Made by a program: the position numbers and the translations under genes
NCBI GenBank assembly: GCA_945869265.1
Contig: CAMBOI010000014.1
Span: forward strand, 1 to 63,891
DNA from: an uncultured Prevotella sp.
GTDB taxonomy: Bacteria; Bacteroidota; Bacteroidia; Bacteroidales; Bacteroidaceae
Length of the DNA: 63,891 bases
Reading direction: 5' to 3'
In this document: positions 34,903 through 42,832 of the stretch, in pieces
Layout: each line of letters begins with the position of its first letter
How positions within the stretch are numbered: position 1 is the stretch's first letter
Notes under the pieces: model-generated
Database searches by the model: none
What the model saw: the letters and a program-made list of their open reading frames with translations, nothing else
Told to the model about the DNA's origin: nothing

Positions 34903-36174
34903 ATGAGCAGAAAAGTAATAGAATTCGACGGAGTGGGCAAGCAGTATGTGCTTGGCACGTTTGGCACAGGTACACTGAGCCAGGACCTTAATCGCTGGTG
35001 GGCACGTGTCCGCGGCAAGGAAGACCCTTATCTGAAGATTGGTGAGGTGAACGACCGCACAAAGAAGGGCGACAGCCGTTTTGTATGGGCATTGAAGGAT
35101 ATTTCATTCGATGTCGAGCAAGGAGATGTTGTCGGAATCATCGGTAAAAATGGAGCCGGTAAATCCACACTATTGAAGATATTGTCTCGTGTCACCTCTC
35201 CTACGGTTGGTTCAATAAAGGTGAAAGGCCGCATTGCTTCTCTGCTTGAGGTAGGCACCGGTTTTCATCCTGAAATGACAGGTCGTGAAAACATCTACAT
35301 GAATGGCTCTATTATGGGAATGACGAGATCCGAAATCACCCGCAAGCTCGACGAGATAGTAGATTTCGCTGGAGTTGAAAAGTATCTCGACACTCCCGTG
35401 AAGCGCTATTCCTCGGGAATGATTGTCCGCCTTGGCTTTGCCATTGCCGCCCACTTGGATCCTGAAATCCTCGTTGTGGATGAGGTATTGGCAGTAGGCG
35501 ATGCCGAGTTCCAGAAGAAGGCTATCGGCAAGATGCACGATGTGGCAAACGGAGAGGGCAGGACAGTGCTTTTTGTGAGTCATAATATGGCGGCAGTGAA
35601 GAGTCTTTGCAAGAAGGGAGTGGTGATGAAGAACGGCGGTATTGAATATACAGGTGATATAGAGTCGAGCGTAGCTCATTATCTCAAGAACGACAACCAG
35701 TCAACGGAAAAGAAAATCATTGACCGAGTGAAATGGGTGAAACCTACGATGCGCATTGATGACATCACAATCAATGGTAGTGATAAGGCTGAAAGCGTTA
35801 TCCAGTCAGAGCAGCGCAGTATGGAAGTATGCATTAAAGGTAATTCGTCAGAGCCATTGACAACCGATGTGATGCTTGTTTTCAATAACAAGGAAGGTAT
35901 GCCGCTTGCCACATTTGCCCCTGGGCATTATTATGGAAATCTGATGAAATTGCCGGCAGGAGATTTTACTATCCGAAAGACGATAGAACTGCCAAAGATA
36001 CTCACTCGTGGTTATCTCCATGTCGATCTTATGATGCATCATCCTATGGTGGAGTATCAGTTGAAGGCACCTGAGTGCGCAGTACTTGAGACACAGGGCT
36101 TCCAGTCGGGCTTTGGTTCTGCAATGAATCAGAACGACAACGGATTAATAGGGTTTGATGAGATAATGAAGTAA
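34903..36174 (+). CDS. wzt: Polysaccharide ABC exporter, ATPase with carbohydrate-binding C-domain (Wzt type)
   Basis: 423 residues from the ATG giving MSRKVIEFDGVGKQYVLG; the TTG 33 bases earlier overlaps the AAA gene. ATPase part: GIIGKNGAGKSTLLK, signature RYSSGMIVRLGFA, Walker B EILVVDEVLAVGD, and the H-loop in VSHNM. Residues 270-423 are a beta-rich domain like the Wzt C-terminal domain, which recognises the modified end of the O-antigen chain. This suggests a chain-end modification serves as the export signal. Confidence 0.94.
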   Translation: MSRKVIEFDGVGKQYVLGTFGTGTLSQDLNRWWARVRGKEDPYLKIGEVNDRTKKGDSRFVWALKDISFDVEQGDVVGIIGKNGAGKSTLLKILSRVTSPTVGSIKVKGRIASLLEVGTGFHPEMTGRENIYMNGSIMGMTRSEITRKLDEIVDFAGVEKYLDTPVKRYSSGMIVRLGFAIAAHLDPEILVVDEVLAVGDAEFQKKAIGKMHDVANGEGRTVLFVSHNMAAVKSLCKKGVVMKNGGIEYTGDIESSVAHYLKNDNQSTEKKIIDRVKWVKPTMRIDDITINGSDKAESVIQSEQRSMEVCIKGNSSEPLTTDVMLVFNNKEGMPLATFAPGHYYGNLMKLPAGDFTIRKTIELPKILTRGYLHVDLMMHHPMVEYQLKAPECAVLETQGFQSGFGSAMNQNDNGLIGFDEIMK

Positions 36175-36179
36175 GTGTT

Positions 36180-36983
36180 ATGAAGCGAAGATATGTCATA
36201 TTGCTTACGGCATGTGTCAATCCTGGTGGTATGCCATTTACTGTCTTGAATGATACATCCGAACGCTTGCGTCAGTATCGTGAGGCACTTGATTTCTATC
36301 TTCGTGAGACAACACAGCCGATTGTGTTCTGTGAAAACACTTTATGTGATTTCAGTGAAGATTACAAAGAGCACATCGCCTCAGGAAGATTGGAATACAT
36401 CACCTTCGACGGTAATAATTTTGACAAATCAAAGGGCAAGGGATATGGCGAGGCACTCATTATGGAAGAGGCTTTTCGTATTTCCAAGTTGCTTGGACAA
36501 TGTGATTTCGTAGTGAAGATAACGGGACGATTGATAGTGAGAAATATCTCACAACTCGTCAAGGACAATAGAAGAATGATTACCGATACCATCCAGACAT
36601 TCTATCCTCACGACAACATGATAGACAGTCGTCTTGTCATTCTTCCGAAGTCATTCTGTCATAAAGATTTCCTTGCAAAAAAGAATTCCATCAACGACAC
36701 TCAAGGATATTTCTTTGAACATCTCTTATACGATACTATCATATCGCGTAAGAAATATGTATTTGTCCCTTTCCTTCACGTCCCATTAATAGATGGTATG
36801 TCAGGTTCTACCGGCAATCTCTATAACTCAGATACGGCCAAATACAGCCATCATCGCTTTGCCTTTGACATGCTTGGCAATGCCTTGAAGATGGAACGGT
36901 TTTATGAAAATTATCACACACCTGCATTTATAAGGTGTGCCTTATATATCACTAGGTTCTTTCTGTTTGTTATATCAAATTGA
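36180..36983 (+). CDS. Putative glycosyltransferase-like protein of the polysaccharide locus
   Basis: 267 residues, last gene of the wzm-wzt unit (5 bp after wzt). I recognise only a loose pattern: GKGYGEALIMEEAF followed by CDFVVKITGRLIVRNI, similar to K-x-TGR-Y motifs of glycan-synthesis proteins. There is no signal peptide; the C-terminal 20 residues are hydrophobic (ALYITRFFLFVIS) and could anchor it to the membrane. A role in assembling or modifying the exported glycan is inferred from context only. Confidence 0.6.
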   Translation: MKRRYVILLTACVNPGGMPFTVLNDTSERLRQYREALDFYLRETTQPIVFCENTLCDFSEDYKEHIASGRLEYITFDGNNFDKSKGKGYGEALIMEEAFRISKLLGQCDFVVKITGRLIVRNISQLVKDNRRMITDTIQTFYPHDNMIDSRLVILPKSFCHKDFLAKKNSINDTQGYFFEHLLYDTIISRKKYVFVPFLHVPLIDGMSGSTGNLYNSDTAKYSHHRFAFDMLGNALKMERFYENYHTPAFIRCALYITRFFLFVISN

Positions 36984-37007
36984 TGACAATTGGATTTGAT
37001 TTGTCAT
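36983..37007. terminator. Small hairpin between convergent genes
   Basis: ATGACAA (36983-36989) pairs with TTGTCAT (37001-37007), spanning the stop codons of the two converging genes. It is weak and AT-rich; the role is inferred from position only. Confidence 0.3.
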
Positions 37008-38062
37008 TGTCTCTGTTGAAACTTTTCAACATTGCCAATATAAATGATGTCTTCCTGTGCAATGAGAAAAGGAACTGTCTTCAGCAATATCCAACATAAT
37101 ACCATTGATATAATGACGGAACATGAGAATGTTAGAAGATCAATAATTATCACTTGTTGTTGACTTATATGTGTCTCAAAAAACAACCTTAAATCTTTAA
37201 AGAATAAATAATGGGTGCCTAAATATACTATCGAATATCGCCCTATTTTTGTTATAATTGGAATTGTGCCTATAACTTTTGTAAACATCAGGATACCTAC
37301 TACACCCATAAAAGCAGGAAAATATATGTGGAATAGAGATGTCTTGAAATTATTGATGCGATAATCAATATCTCCACTGGCAGTAAATAAAGCGATGCCT
37401 ATTAAAACAAGGGATAACGACAGGTATATCACTCGATTGTAGTCTTTCTTGAAGAAATCTGTTCTTGACATTATTATATGTCCGAAAATGAGGAAAGGAG
37501 TGGCCGTAAGTGATGAGTCGAGGAAAAAGGGAAGGTCGATACCCATTCTATTACATCTAATGCCGCAGAATCCGGCTAATAACGACAAGGTGAGTTTTGC
37601 TAGTATCTTGTATTTGCTGAAATAGGTTGATAATTTTTCAATAAACATGAATATGAGATAAACGTCAAATAATGAGAACAGAAACCATACTGGAGAATTA
37701 ATGAATTTGCCGGCAGCATCTCCTGTGATAACATAATACAAAGGGGAGAAATACGTGAAATCCGTGTTTTCTATTAGTGACTTTACATATCCTACCATAT
37801 TTCCCAAAAGGACAAAGAAACAGAACGGAATGATAAGTCTGTTTATTTTCTTGTTAAGAAATAATTGTGGACTCTTGATGGATACGAACAGTCCTGCTAT
37901 TGTGTAATACAATGGCATGCGTGTTGCCCTTAGCATATCTCTTATAGCAGGACTCAAATCCATGATATGCTCAGTGGTATGGTATAAGATTACCAAAATA
38001 ATACATATACCCTTGGCGGTGTCAACCCATTTTAATCTTGGCTTTACACTATGATTATTCAT
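37004..38062 (-). CDS. Acyltransferase family 3 (OafA/WbpC-like) membrane protein
   Basis: 352 residues with about ten hydrophobic helices. The N-terminal motif WVDTAKGICIILVILYHTTEH holds the conserved His of acyltransferase-3 proteins, followed by MPLYYTIAGLF and the basic loop NKKINRLIIP. Such enzymes add acetyl or other acyl groups to polysaccharides or lipids across the inner membrane. In this locus it likely O-acylates the glycan; the secreted SGNH esterase nearby could act on the same group. It lies 23 bp downstream of the shortened AAA gene. Confidence 0.9.
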   Translation of the reverse strand: MNNHSVKPRLKWVDTAKGICIILVILYHTTEHIMDLSPAIRDMLRATRMPLYYTIAGLFVSIKSPQLFLNKKINRLIIPFCFFVLLGNMVGYVKSLIENTDFTYFSPLYYVITGDAAGKFINSPVWFLFSLFDVYLIFMFIEKLSTYFSKYKILAKLTLSLLAGFCGIRCNRMGIDLPFFLDSSLTATPFLIFGHIIMSRTDFFKKDYNRVIYLSLSLVLIGIALFTASGDIDYRINNFKTSLFHIYFPAFMGVVGILMFTKVIGTIPIITKIGRYSIVYLGTHYLFFKDLRLFFETHISQQQVIIIDLLTFSCSVIISMVLCWILLKTVPFLIAQEDIIYIGNVEKFQQRQ

Positions 38063-38085
38063 TTCTTTTACATTTTTCTATCTTC

Positions 38086-38736
38086 TCATAGACTCTTCCT
38101 GATGTCATAATCGTCGTATGTGAGGTCGTTGTCGCGATATGCGTCAAGTAGATAGGAGAATATCTGCTCACGAACAACCTCATTGGGAATGATAAATTTG
38201 GTGTCTCCCTGATAGCGACCTCCAATTGTGACCAATCCGAAGTAATACAACAGGCTGATGAAGTTGTTGTCCTTGGCGATATCCTCAGCAGGGAATCCTT
38301 CCTTTATCTCTCCGGTGACAAAGCCTTGCGACACAAGTGTCTGTATGACTGATGCGTCATTAGCAAACTCCTTGTCCTTGCGTATGAGCATACGAAGCTT
38401 GTTATAGTCAACACGGATGTTATCATCGAGCATCGTATCGGGAATTCTGCATCTGTTGTCCAAATATTTATACATGAAGGACAGAACCATGTCGCCATAA
38501 AGTCGTTCGAACTTATCTGCTGTGTTGATATCATAGTAGTGGCGGAGCATCGACATGGTGAGACTCTTGCCAAAACGGCGAGGGCGGATAAAGAAGAAGT
38601 AGCGATTGGAGTTCTCAATCTTCTCTATAAATCGAGTCTTATCGACATAGTAATAGTTGTCTTCGCGAATTGCCACGAAGTTCATCATGCCGTAGGGAAT
38701 ACCCAGAGGTTTTACTGCTGTATTTTGTTCTTTCAT
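38086..38736 (-). pseudogene. Internally deleted AAA-ATPase-like gene
   Basis: The open frame encodes 216 residues. Residues 1-85 match the AAA N-terminus of this family (NYYYVDKTRFI, Walker A RPRRFGKSLTMSML, FERLYGDM). Residues from about 86 (VLSFMYKYLDN..IPDTMLDDNIRVDYNKL) to 216 match a much later part of full-length relatives, which are 500 or more residues. Walker B, sensor regions and the C-terminal nuclease-fold domain are all missing. The frame is intact, so it may still be expressed, but ATPase function is very unlikely. The join is probably at a short GDM/SDM similarity. Confidence 0.75.
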
Positions 38737-38770
38737 ACGAAATTATGCCATGTTGTATATTATTCAAGTG

Positions 38771-38778
38771 CAAATATA
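38771..38778 (-). promoter_or_regulatory. -7 box upstream of the shortened AAA gene
   Basis: Minus-strand TATATTTG followed by CAC, 35 nt before the ATG. A TTTG lies 22 nt upstream, slightly too far for the usual spacing. Confidence 0.5.
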
Positions 38779-38819
38779 CGATATTTTTTTCGAATAGCCG
38801 CAAATTATTATCTTTTTTT

Positions 38820-38878
38820 AATAATAAAGGTAATTTTTAATTTTATTATTAGCGTTTCAACGTTTCAGTGTTTCAGTT
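38820..38878. repeat. AT-rich hairpin plus third CGTTTCA repeat copy
   Basis: TAATAATAAA pairs with TTTATTATTA a few bases later (38820-38851). It is followed directly by the 27-bp CGTTTCA-type repeat (38852-38878) related to 32008-32033. It lies in the divergent gap between the shortened AAA gene and glf. Confidence 0.65.
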
Positions 38879-38948
38879 GTTTTTCCGACTTATGACAATA
38901 TGATTTGTATTATAGAAAATGTATAAATTATAATTTTTCAAAAAAATA

Positions 38949-38989
38949 TAGCGAAAACGCTTGTTATATGCTGAATAATCACTACCTTT
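38949..38989 (+). promoter_or_regulatory. glf promoter with adjoining palindrome
   Basis: CTTG at 38959-38962, 19 nt, TACCTTTG at 38982-38989; the glf ATG follows 25 nt later. AGCG-AAAA-CGCT (38949-38960) is a perfect short palindrome touching the -33 element and could be an operator, though a single small palindrome is weak evidence. Confidence 0.6.
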
Positions 38990-39014
38990 GCTAATAAATC
39001 ACAATTTTGCATAT

Positions 39015-40154
39015 ATGAAACATTACGATTACCTTATAGTTGGTGCCGGACTTTATGGTTCGATGATGGCATACAGGCTTGGAAAGCAAGGCAATAAATG
39101 CCTTGTAATTGACAAACGCGGGCATTTGGGAGGCAATATTTATTGTGAAAATATCGACGGAATCAACGTGCACAAGTATGGTGCGCACATCTTCCACACG
39201 TCAAAAAAGGAGGTGTGGGATTTTGTCAATTCGATAGTGCCGTTCAACAGATACACCAACTCGCCGTTGGCAAGATATAAGGACAAACTCTATAATCTTC
39301 CATTTAACATGAATACCTTCTCAAGGATGTGGAATATATCCACACCAGCCGAAGCTATACAGATAATCGAGGAACAAAGGCGAGAGGCTAAGGAAAAACT
39401 CAATGGGCGCGAGCCACAGAACCTGGAGGAGCAGGCACTGATGCTTGTGGGCAAGGACATATATGAGATTCTTATCAAGGAATACACCGAGAAGCAGTGG
39501 GGCAGGAAGTGCGTTGACCTTCCGCCGTTTATCATCAAGCGCCTGCCAGTGAGGTTTGTGTTTGACAATAATTATTTCAATGACTTATATCAGGGAATTC
39601 CTATCGGTGGATACAACAAACTGATTGACGGTTTGTTGGAAGGTTGTGACACGATGGTAGGAGTGGATTTCTTTGGCGATAGCGACGATAAGCCCAATAT
39701 AAGGAATTGGAGAAATTTCGCTAACAAGTTGGTATTTACGGGAAAGATCGACGAGTTCTATGCTTATCAGTATGGAAAGCTTGACTACCGCAGCCTCAGG
39801 TTTGAGCATGAGGAATATGATGTTCCTAATTATCAGGGAAATGCGGTGGTAAACTACACCTCGGCAGATGTACCATATACCAGGAGCATTGAACACAAGC
39901 ATTTCGAGATGTTTGGCGACAAGGTTTATGATATTTCCAAGACTGTAGTATCCAAGGAGTATCCTCAGGAATGGCATGAGGGATTGGAACCGTATTATCC
40001 TGTGAACGATAGCAAGAACATGGAGCTTTATGCACAATATAATGCATTGGCAGATAAGGAAGAGAATGTCGTGTTCGGCGGCAGACTTGCCGAATACAAG
40101 TATTATGACATGGCTCCGATTGTTGAACGAGTATTGAATATGAAGATATGTTAG
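39015..40154 (+). CDS. glf: UDP-galactopyranose mutase
   Basis: 379 residues from the ATG giving MKHYDYLIVGAGLYGSMMAYRLG (FAD Rossmann motif). The frame opens 27 bases earlier, inside the promoter. Further UGM marks are HLGGNIYCENIDGINVHKYGAHIFHTS, FNRYTNSP, EYTEKQWG, and a C-terminal GRLAEYKYYDMAP. It converts UDP-galactopyranose to UDP-galactofuranose using reduced FAD. Its presence predicts galactofuranose in the exported glycan. The stop overlaps the start of the downstream DUF3791 gene by 7 bp. Confidence 0.97.
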   Translation: MKHYDYLIVGAGLYGSMMAYRLGKQGNKCLVIDKRGHLGGNIYCENIDGINVHKYGAHIFHTSKKEVWDFVNSIVPFNRYTNSPLARYKDKLYNLPFNMNTFSRMWNISTPAEAIQIIEEQRREAKEKLNGREPQNLEEQALMLVGKDIYEILIKEYTEKQWGRKCVDLPPFIIKRLPVRFVFDNNYFNDLYQGIPIGGYNKLIDGLLEGCDTMVGVDFFGDSDDKPNIRNWRNFANKLVFTGKIDEFYAYQYGKLDYRSLRFEHEEYDVPNYQGNAVVNYTSADVPYTRSIEHKHFEMFGDKVYDISKTVVSKEYPQEWHEGLEPYYPVNDSKNMELYAQYNALADKEENVVFGGRLAEYKYYDMAPIVERVLNMKIC

Positions 40155-40366
40155 ATAAGGATATTTTGCAGTTTGTTACGTTTTGTATAGGTCGTGTTTC
40201 ACAGCGTTTAAACATGTCACCTAATTGGGTATATCAGAAATTGAGAGATTCTGGCATACTTTACGATTACATTGTGCCATCATATGACGTATTGCACACG
40301 TTCAGTTCTCGTTATCTTACAGATGACATAGTTGATTATATGAAAGAAAAAGGAGTTATCGCATGA
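40148..40366 (+). CDS. DUF3791 family small protein (first of cassette)
   Basis: 72 residues: MLDKDILQFVTFCIGRVSQRLNM...VYQKLRDSGILYDYIVPSYDVLHTFSSRYLTDDIVDYMKEKGV. The helical pattern and the DYIVPSYDVLHT block are typical of DUF3791, found next to DUF3990 genes. Its ATG lies within the last codons of glf and its TGA overlaps the next ATG, so all four genes are translationally coupled. A partner or antitoxin-like role is inferred from size and context. Confidence 0.8.
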   Translation: MLDKDILQFVTFCIGRVSQRLNMSPNWVYQKLRDSGILYDYIVPSYDVLHTFSSRYLTDDIVDYMKEKGVIA

Positions 40367-40842
40367 TTAATTTGACGTTATATCATTCCTCTACGGAGAT
40401 AGTTAAAAATCCTGACACATTCCACTCAAGAGATTACCTTGATTTTGGAAAAGGCTTCTATCTTACAACGATTCGTGAGCAGGCCGAAAAATATGCATTA
40501 AGGTTTAAAAGACGGCATAAACAATCATGGCTAAATGTTTATGACTTTTCTTTTAACCCATCGGAATGGAATATTTTGAAATTCGAAATATATAATCGTG
40601 AATGGCTTGATTTCGTTTTCAAATGCAGGAAAGGAAATGTAATAAATGAATATGATATGATTGTTGGTGGAATAGCCAATGACAAAGTAATTCTCACTTT
40701 GGATTTATTCTTTAGCGGTCAAATAAGTGAGAAAGTTGCTTTGGAACGTTTAAGATTCGAACATCCCAATATTCAATATTGCATACGCTCTCAGGAGATG
40801 TTGGACAATTGCTTAAAATATATTAAAAGTGAAAGATTATGA
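40363..40842 (+). CDS. DUF3990 family protein (ADP-ribosyltransferase-like fold predicted)
   Basis: 159 residues. The N-terminal LYHSSTEIV, DFGKGFYLTTIREQAEKYAL and the later NEYDMIVGGIAND are the DUF3990 pattern. From memory DUF3990 is grouped with the ADP-ribosyltransferase superfamily, where the H-S/G and Y..T elements would bind NAD; I cannot verify that here. Start and stop each overlap a neighbouring DUF3791-like gene by 4 bp (ATGA). A toxin-like effector role is an inference. Confidence 0.82.
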   Translation: MINLTLYHSSTEIVKNPDTFHSRDYLDFGKGFYLTTIREQAEKYALRFKRRHKQSWLNVYDFSFNPSEWNILKFEIYNREWLDFVFKCRKGNVINEYDMIVGGIANDKVILTLDLFFSGQISEKVALERLRFEHPNIQYCIRSQEMLDNCLKYIKSERL

Positions 40843-41060
40843 GCGAAGATATTAAACAAATTGTAATGGATGCCAAATATGCTCGAATAATCGTAGCATT
40901 AAGTGAGATGTATAGTTTAACCTTGGAAAAGGCTACTGATATTTTCTACAATTCAGAAACAGCTGAGTTGATTGAGGATAAAGTCGCAGACTTGCATTGT
41001 AGGAGTGAGAAATATCTTGCGTCCATCATTTGGGATGAATATAATGAAGTGAGAAATTAG
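40839..41060 (+). CDS. DUF3791-like small protein (second of cassette)
   Basis: 73 residues, helical and acidic: AKYARIIVALSEMYSLTLEKATDIFYNSETAELIEDKVADLHCRSEKYLASIIWDEY. It resembles DUF3791 proteins but differs clearly from the first one, so the cassette holds two different small partners for one DUF3990 protein. It is coupled to the DUF3990 gene by a 4-bp overlap, and a GT2 gene follows 17 bp later. Confidence 0.75.
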   Translation: MSEDIKQIVMDAKYARIIVALSEMYSLTLEKATDIFYNSETAELIEDKVADLHCRSEKYLASIIWDEYNEVRN

Positions 41061-41077
41061 TAGCATTTCTGAATAAT

Positions 41078-42004
41078 ATGAGAGTGTCTATATTGGTTCC
41101 TATTTATAACGTTGAGAATTTTTTCTCAAGATGTCTGGAGTCATTGTTTTCGCAGACATATCCAAATATCGAATATGTCTTTGTGAATGACTGTACACCG
41201 GATAATAGTATGGATGTGCTCCATAATTTCATGGAAAAGTATCCTCAACGTGCCAATATGGTCAAGATCATAAACAATGCTACAAACTCGGGAATAGCGA
41301 TAGTAAGGAATATTCTTTTGGAGAACGCAACGGGAGATTATATCCTGTTTGTTGATAGCGATGATTGGATAGAGAGGGATATGGTAGAACAGTTTGTTGA
41401 AAATGTAAGACATACGGATGCCGATATTGTAGGGTGTGACTATTATGAAGACTATCCAGACAAAACAGTATTAATTAAACAACATTATCCTGCAGACCAT
41501 ACAGAGGCAATGAAAGCGATGACATTGTTGAAAATAAAGGGTGTGTTGTGGAAATTGTTTATTAAGCATGATGTGATAGTTGAAAATAATTTATCATTCT
41601 ATCCCGAAATTCATTTTGGTGAAGACTATATCTTTTGTTGCAAATTATTCTTTTATGCCAACACCTTCTCTTATGTGGACAAAGCTTTATATCATTATGT
41701 GCAATACAATCCGAATAATTATTGCAGTACGAATAGTGACAGCAGAATTAATAGTTTTGCCAAAGCAATACAGATGGTGGAAATTTTTTACCAGGAAAAT
41801 GGTGTTTACGATATATTGAATCATGAATTATTGCAGAGAAAGTTCTTGTGTAAATCATCATACGCATTAGACAAGAAGAAGAGAAATATTAAAAAATGGG
41901 CGAGTTATTTCCCTGAATCCAATGGCATGTGGCGCAAAATGAATTATAGTATTCCCAACAAGATGAGATTCCTGCTTTTTGAAATTATGGCAAAATTATT
42001 CTAA
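41078..42004 (+). CDS. Glycosyltransferase family 2
   Basis: 308 residues: MRVSILVPIYNVENFFSRCLESL, NDCTPDNSMDVL, VRNILLENATGDYILFVDSDDW (DXD), GEDYIFCCKLF. It resembles the GT2 at 25367 in its NDCTPDNS block. Last gene of the glf unit; it converges on the next GT2 gene 15 bp away. Confidence 0.9.
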   Translation: MRVSILVPIYNVENFFSRCLESLFSQTYPNIEYVFVNDCTPDNSMDVLHNFMEKYPQRANMVKIINNATNSGIAIVRNILLENATGDYILFVDSDDWIERDMVEQFVENVRHTDADIVGCDYYEDYPDKTVLIKQHYPADHTEAMKAMTLLKIKGVLWKLFIKHDVIVENNLSFYPEIHFGEDYIFCCKLFFYANTFSYVDKALYHYVQYNPNNYCSTNSDSRINSFAKAIQMVEIFYQENGVYDILNHELLQRKFLCKSSYALDKKKRNIKKWASYFPESNGMWRKMNYSIPNKMRFLLFEIMAKLF

Positions 42005-42019
42005 GCATTTCAAGTTGAC

Positions 42020-42832
42020 TTATTTTATTATTCTCAGTATATTTTTTGTAAAAGAATAAACAATCTTCTGCACTCGTCCTCGCTTCTTCAGTTCTGGAAG
42101 AAGACTTACTATCGGCATTTCTCCTTCGGTGTAGAGATGCTCGTAGTCTTTTAGAATACGCTCGGGGAAAAGTTCTGCCATCACTCGCTTACGCTCTTCG
42201 GCATGCAATTGGCTTTGGGTGGAACTCATACCTGTAAGGTCGTAATTGGCAACGATAGTGTCAACAACCTTTACCTTGCAGTTGTCGAAGACAATGGCTT
42301 GAACGTTCACTTTCCAGTCGGCAATCAGTTTGAGACTCTCATCGTAAGGATGGCGCTCGAATATCGTGCGGCGATAAAATGTGCCCTGATGACATATTAT
42401 CTCTTTTTTCAATGTCAGGAATGTCACTTCGCTATCAGCCTTTATGCCACCATAACGCCTACCTGACAATGAATTGCAAACATTGCCAAACAAGATGTCG
42501 GCATCTCCTATCTCACTGTCAATCTCTTCAAGAACAGTGGGAGAATAAAACGAATCTCCCGAATTCATAAAGTTAACGTATTCACCATGTGCATGACTTA
42601 ATCCCTTGTTCATGGCGTTATACACACCCTTGTCGCGCTCCGAAATCCAGAAGTCTATTCTGTCGGCATACTCTTTTATTATACTCACACTATCGTCGGT
42701 GGAACCGCCATCGATAACGACATATTCGAAATCAGTGAGAGTTTGATTAATAACGCTCTCGATAGTGCGGCGCAATTCCTTGCCATTATTATAGTTGATG
42801 GTTATTATCGTGTATCTTGCCATAATTGTCAT
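42020..42832 (-). CDS. Glycosyltransferase family 2 (WcaA/SpsA-like)
   Basis: 270 residues: YTIITINYNNGKELRRTIESV, VIDGGSTDDS, MNKGLSHAHGEYVNFMNSGDSF (the DXD position reads NSGD, as in a common GT2 subgroup), and CHQGTFYRR. The ATG at 42832 overlaps the TGA of the upstream gene; a second ATG at 42823 (MARYTII) fits family N-termini better, so the start is undecided between the two. Confidence 0.9.
   Translation of the reverse strand: MTIMARYTIITINYNNGKELRRTIESVINQTLTDFEYVVIDGGSTDDSVSIIKEYADRIDFWISERDKGVYNAMNKGLSHAHGEYVNFMNSGDSFYSPTVLEEIDSEIGDADILFGNVCNSLSGRRYGGIKADSEVTFLTLKKEIICHQGTFYRRTIFERHPYDESLKLIADWKVNVQAIVFDNCKVKVVDTIVANYDLTGMSSTQSQLHAEERKRVMAELFPERILKDYEHLYTEGEMPIVSLLPELKKRGRVQKIVYSFTKNILRIIK

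Noticed and set aside
40363..40842. DUF3990 gene as part of a polymorphic toxin
   Set aside because: It stands alone with no secretion or repeat domains and is embedded between small partner genes, so an intracellular module is more likely.
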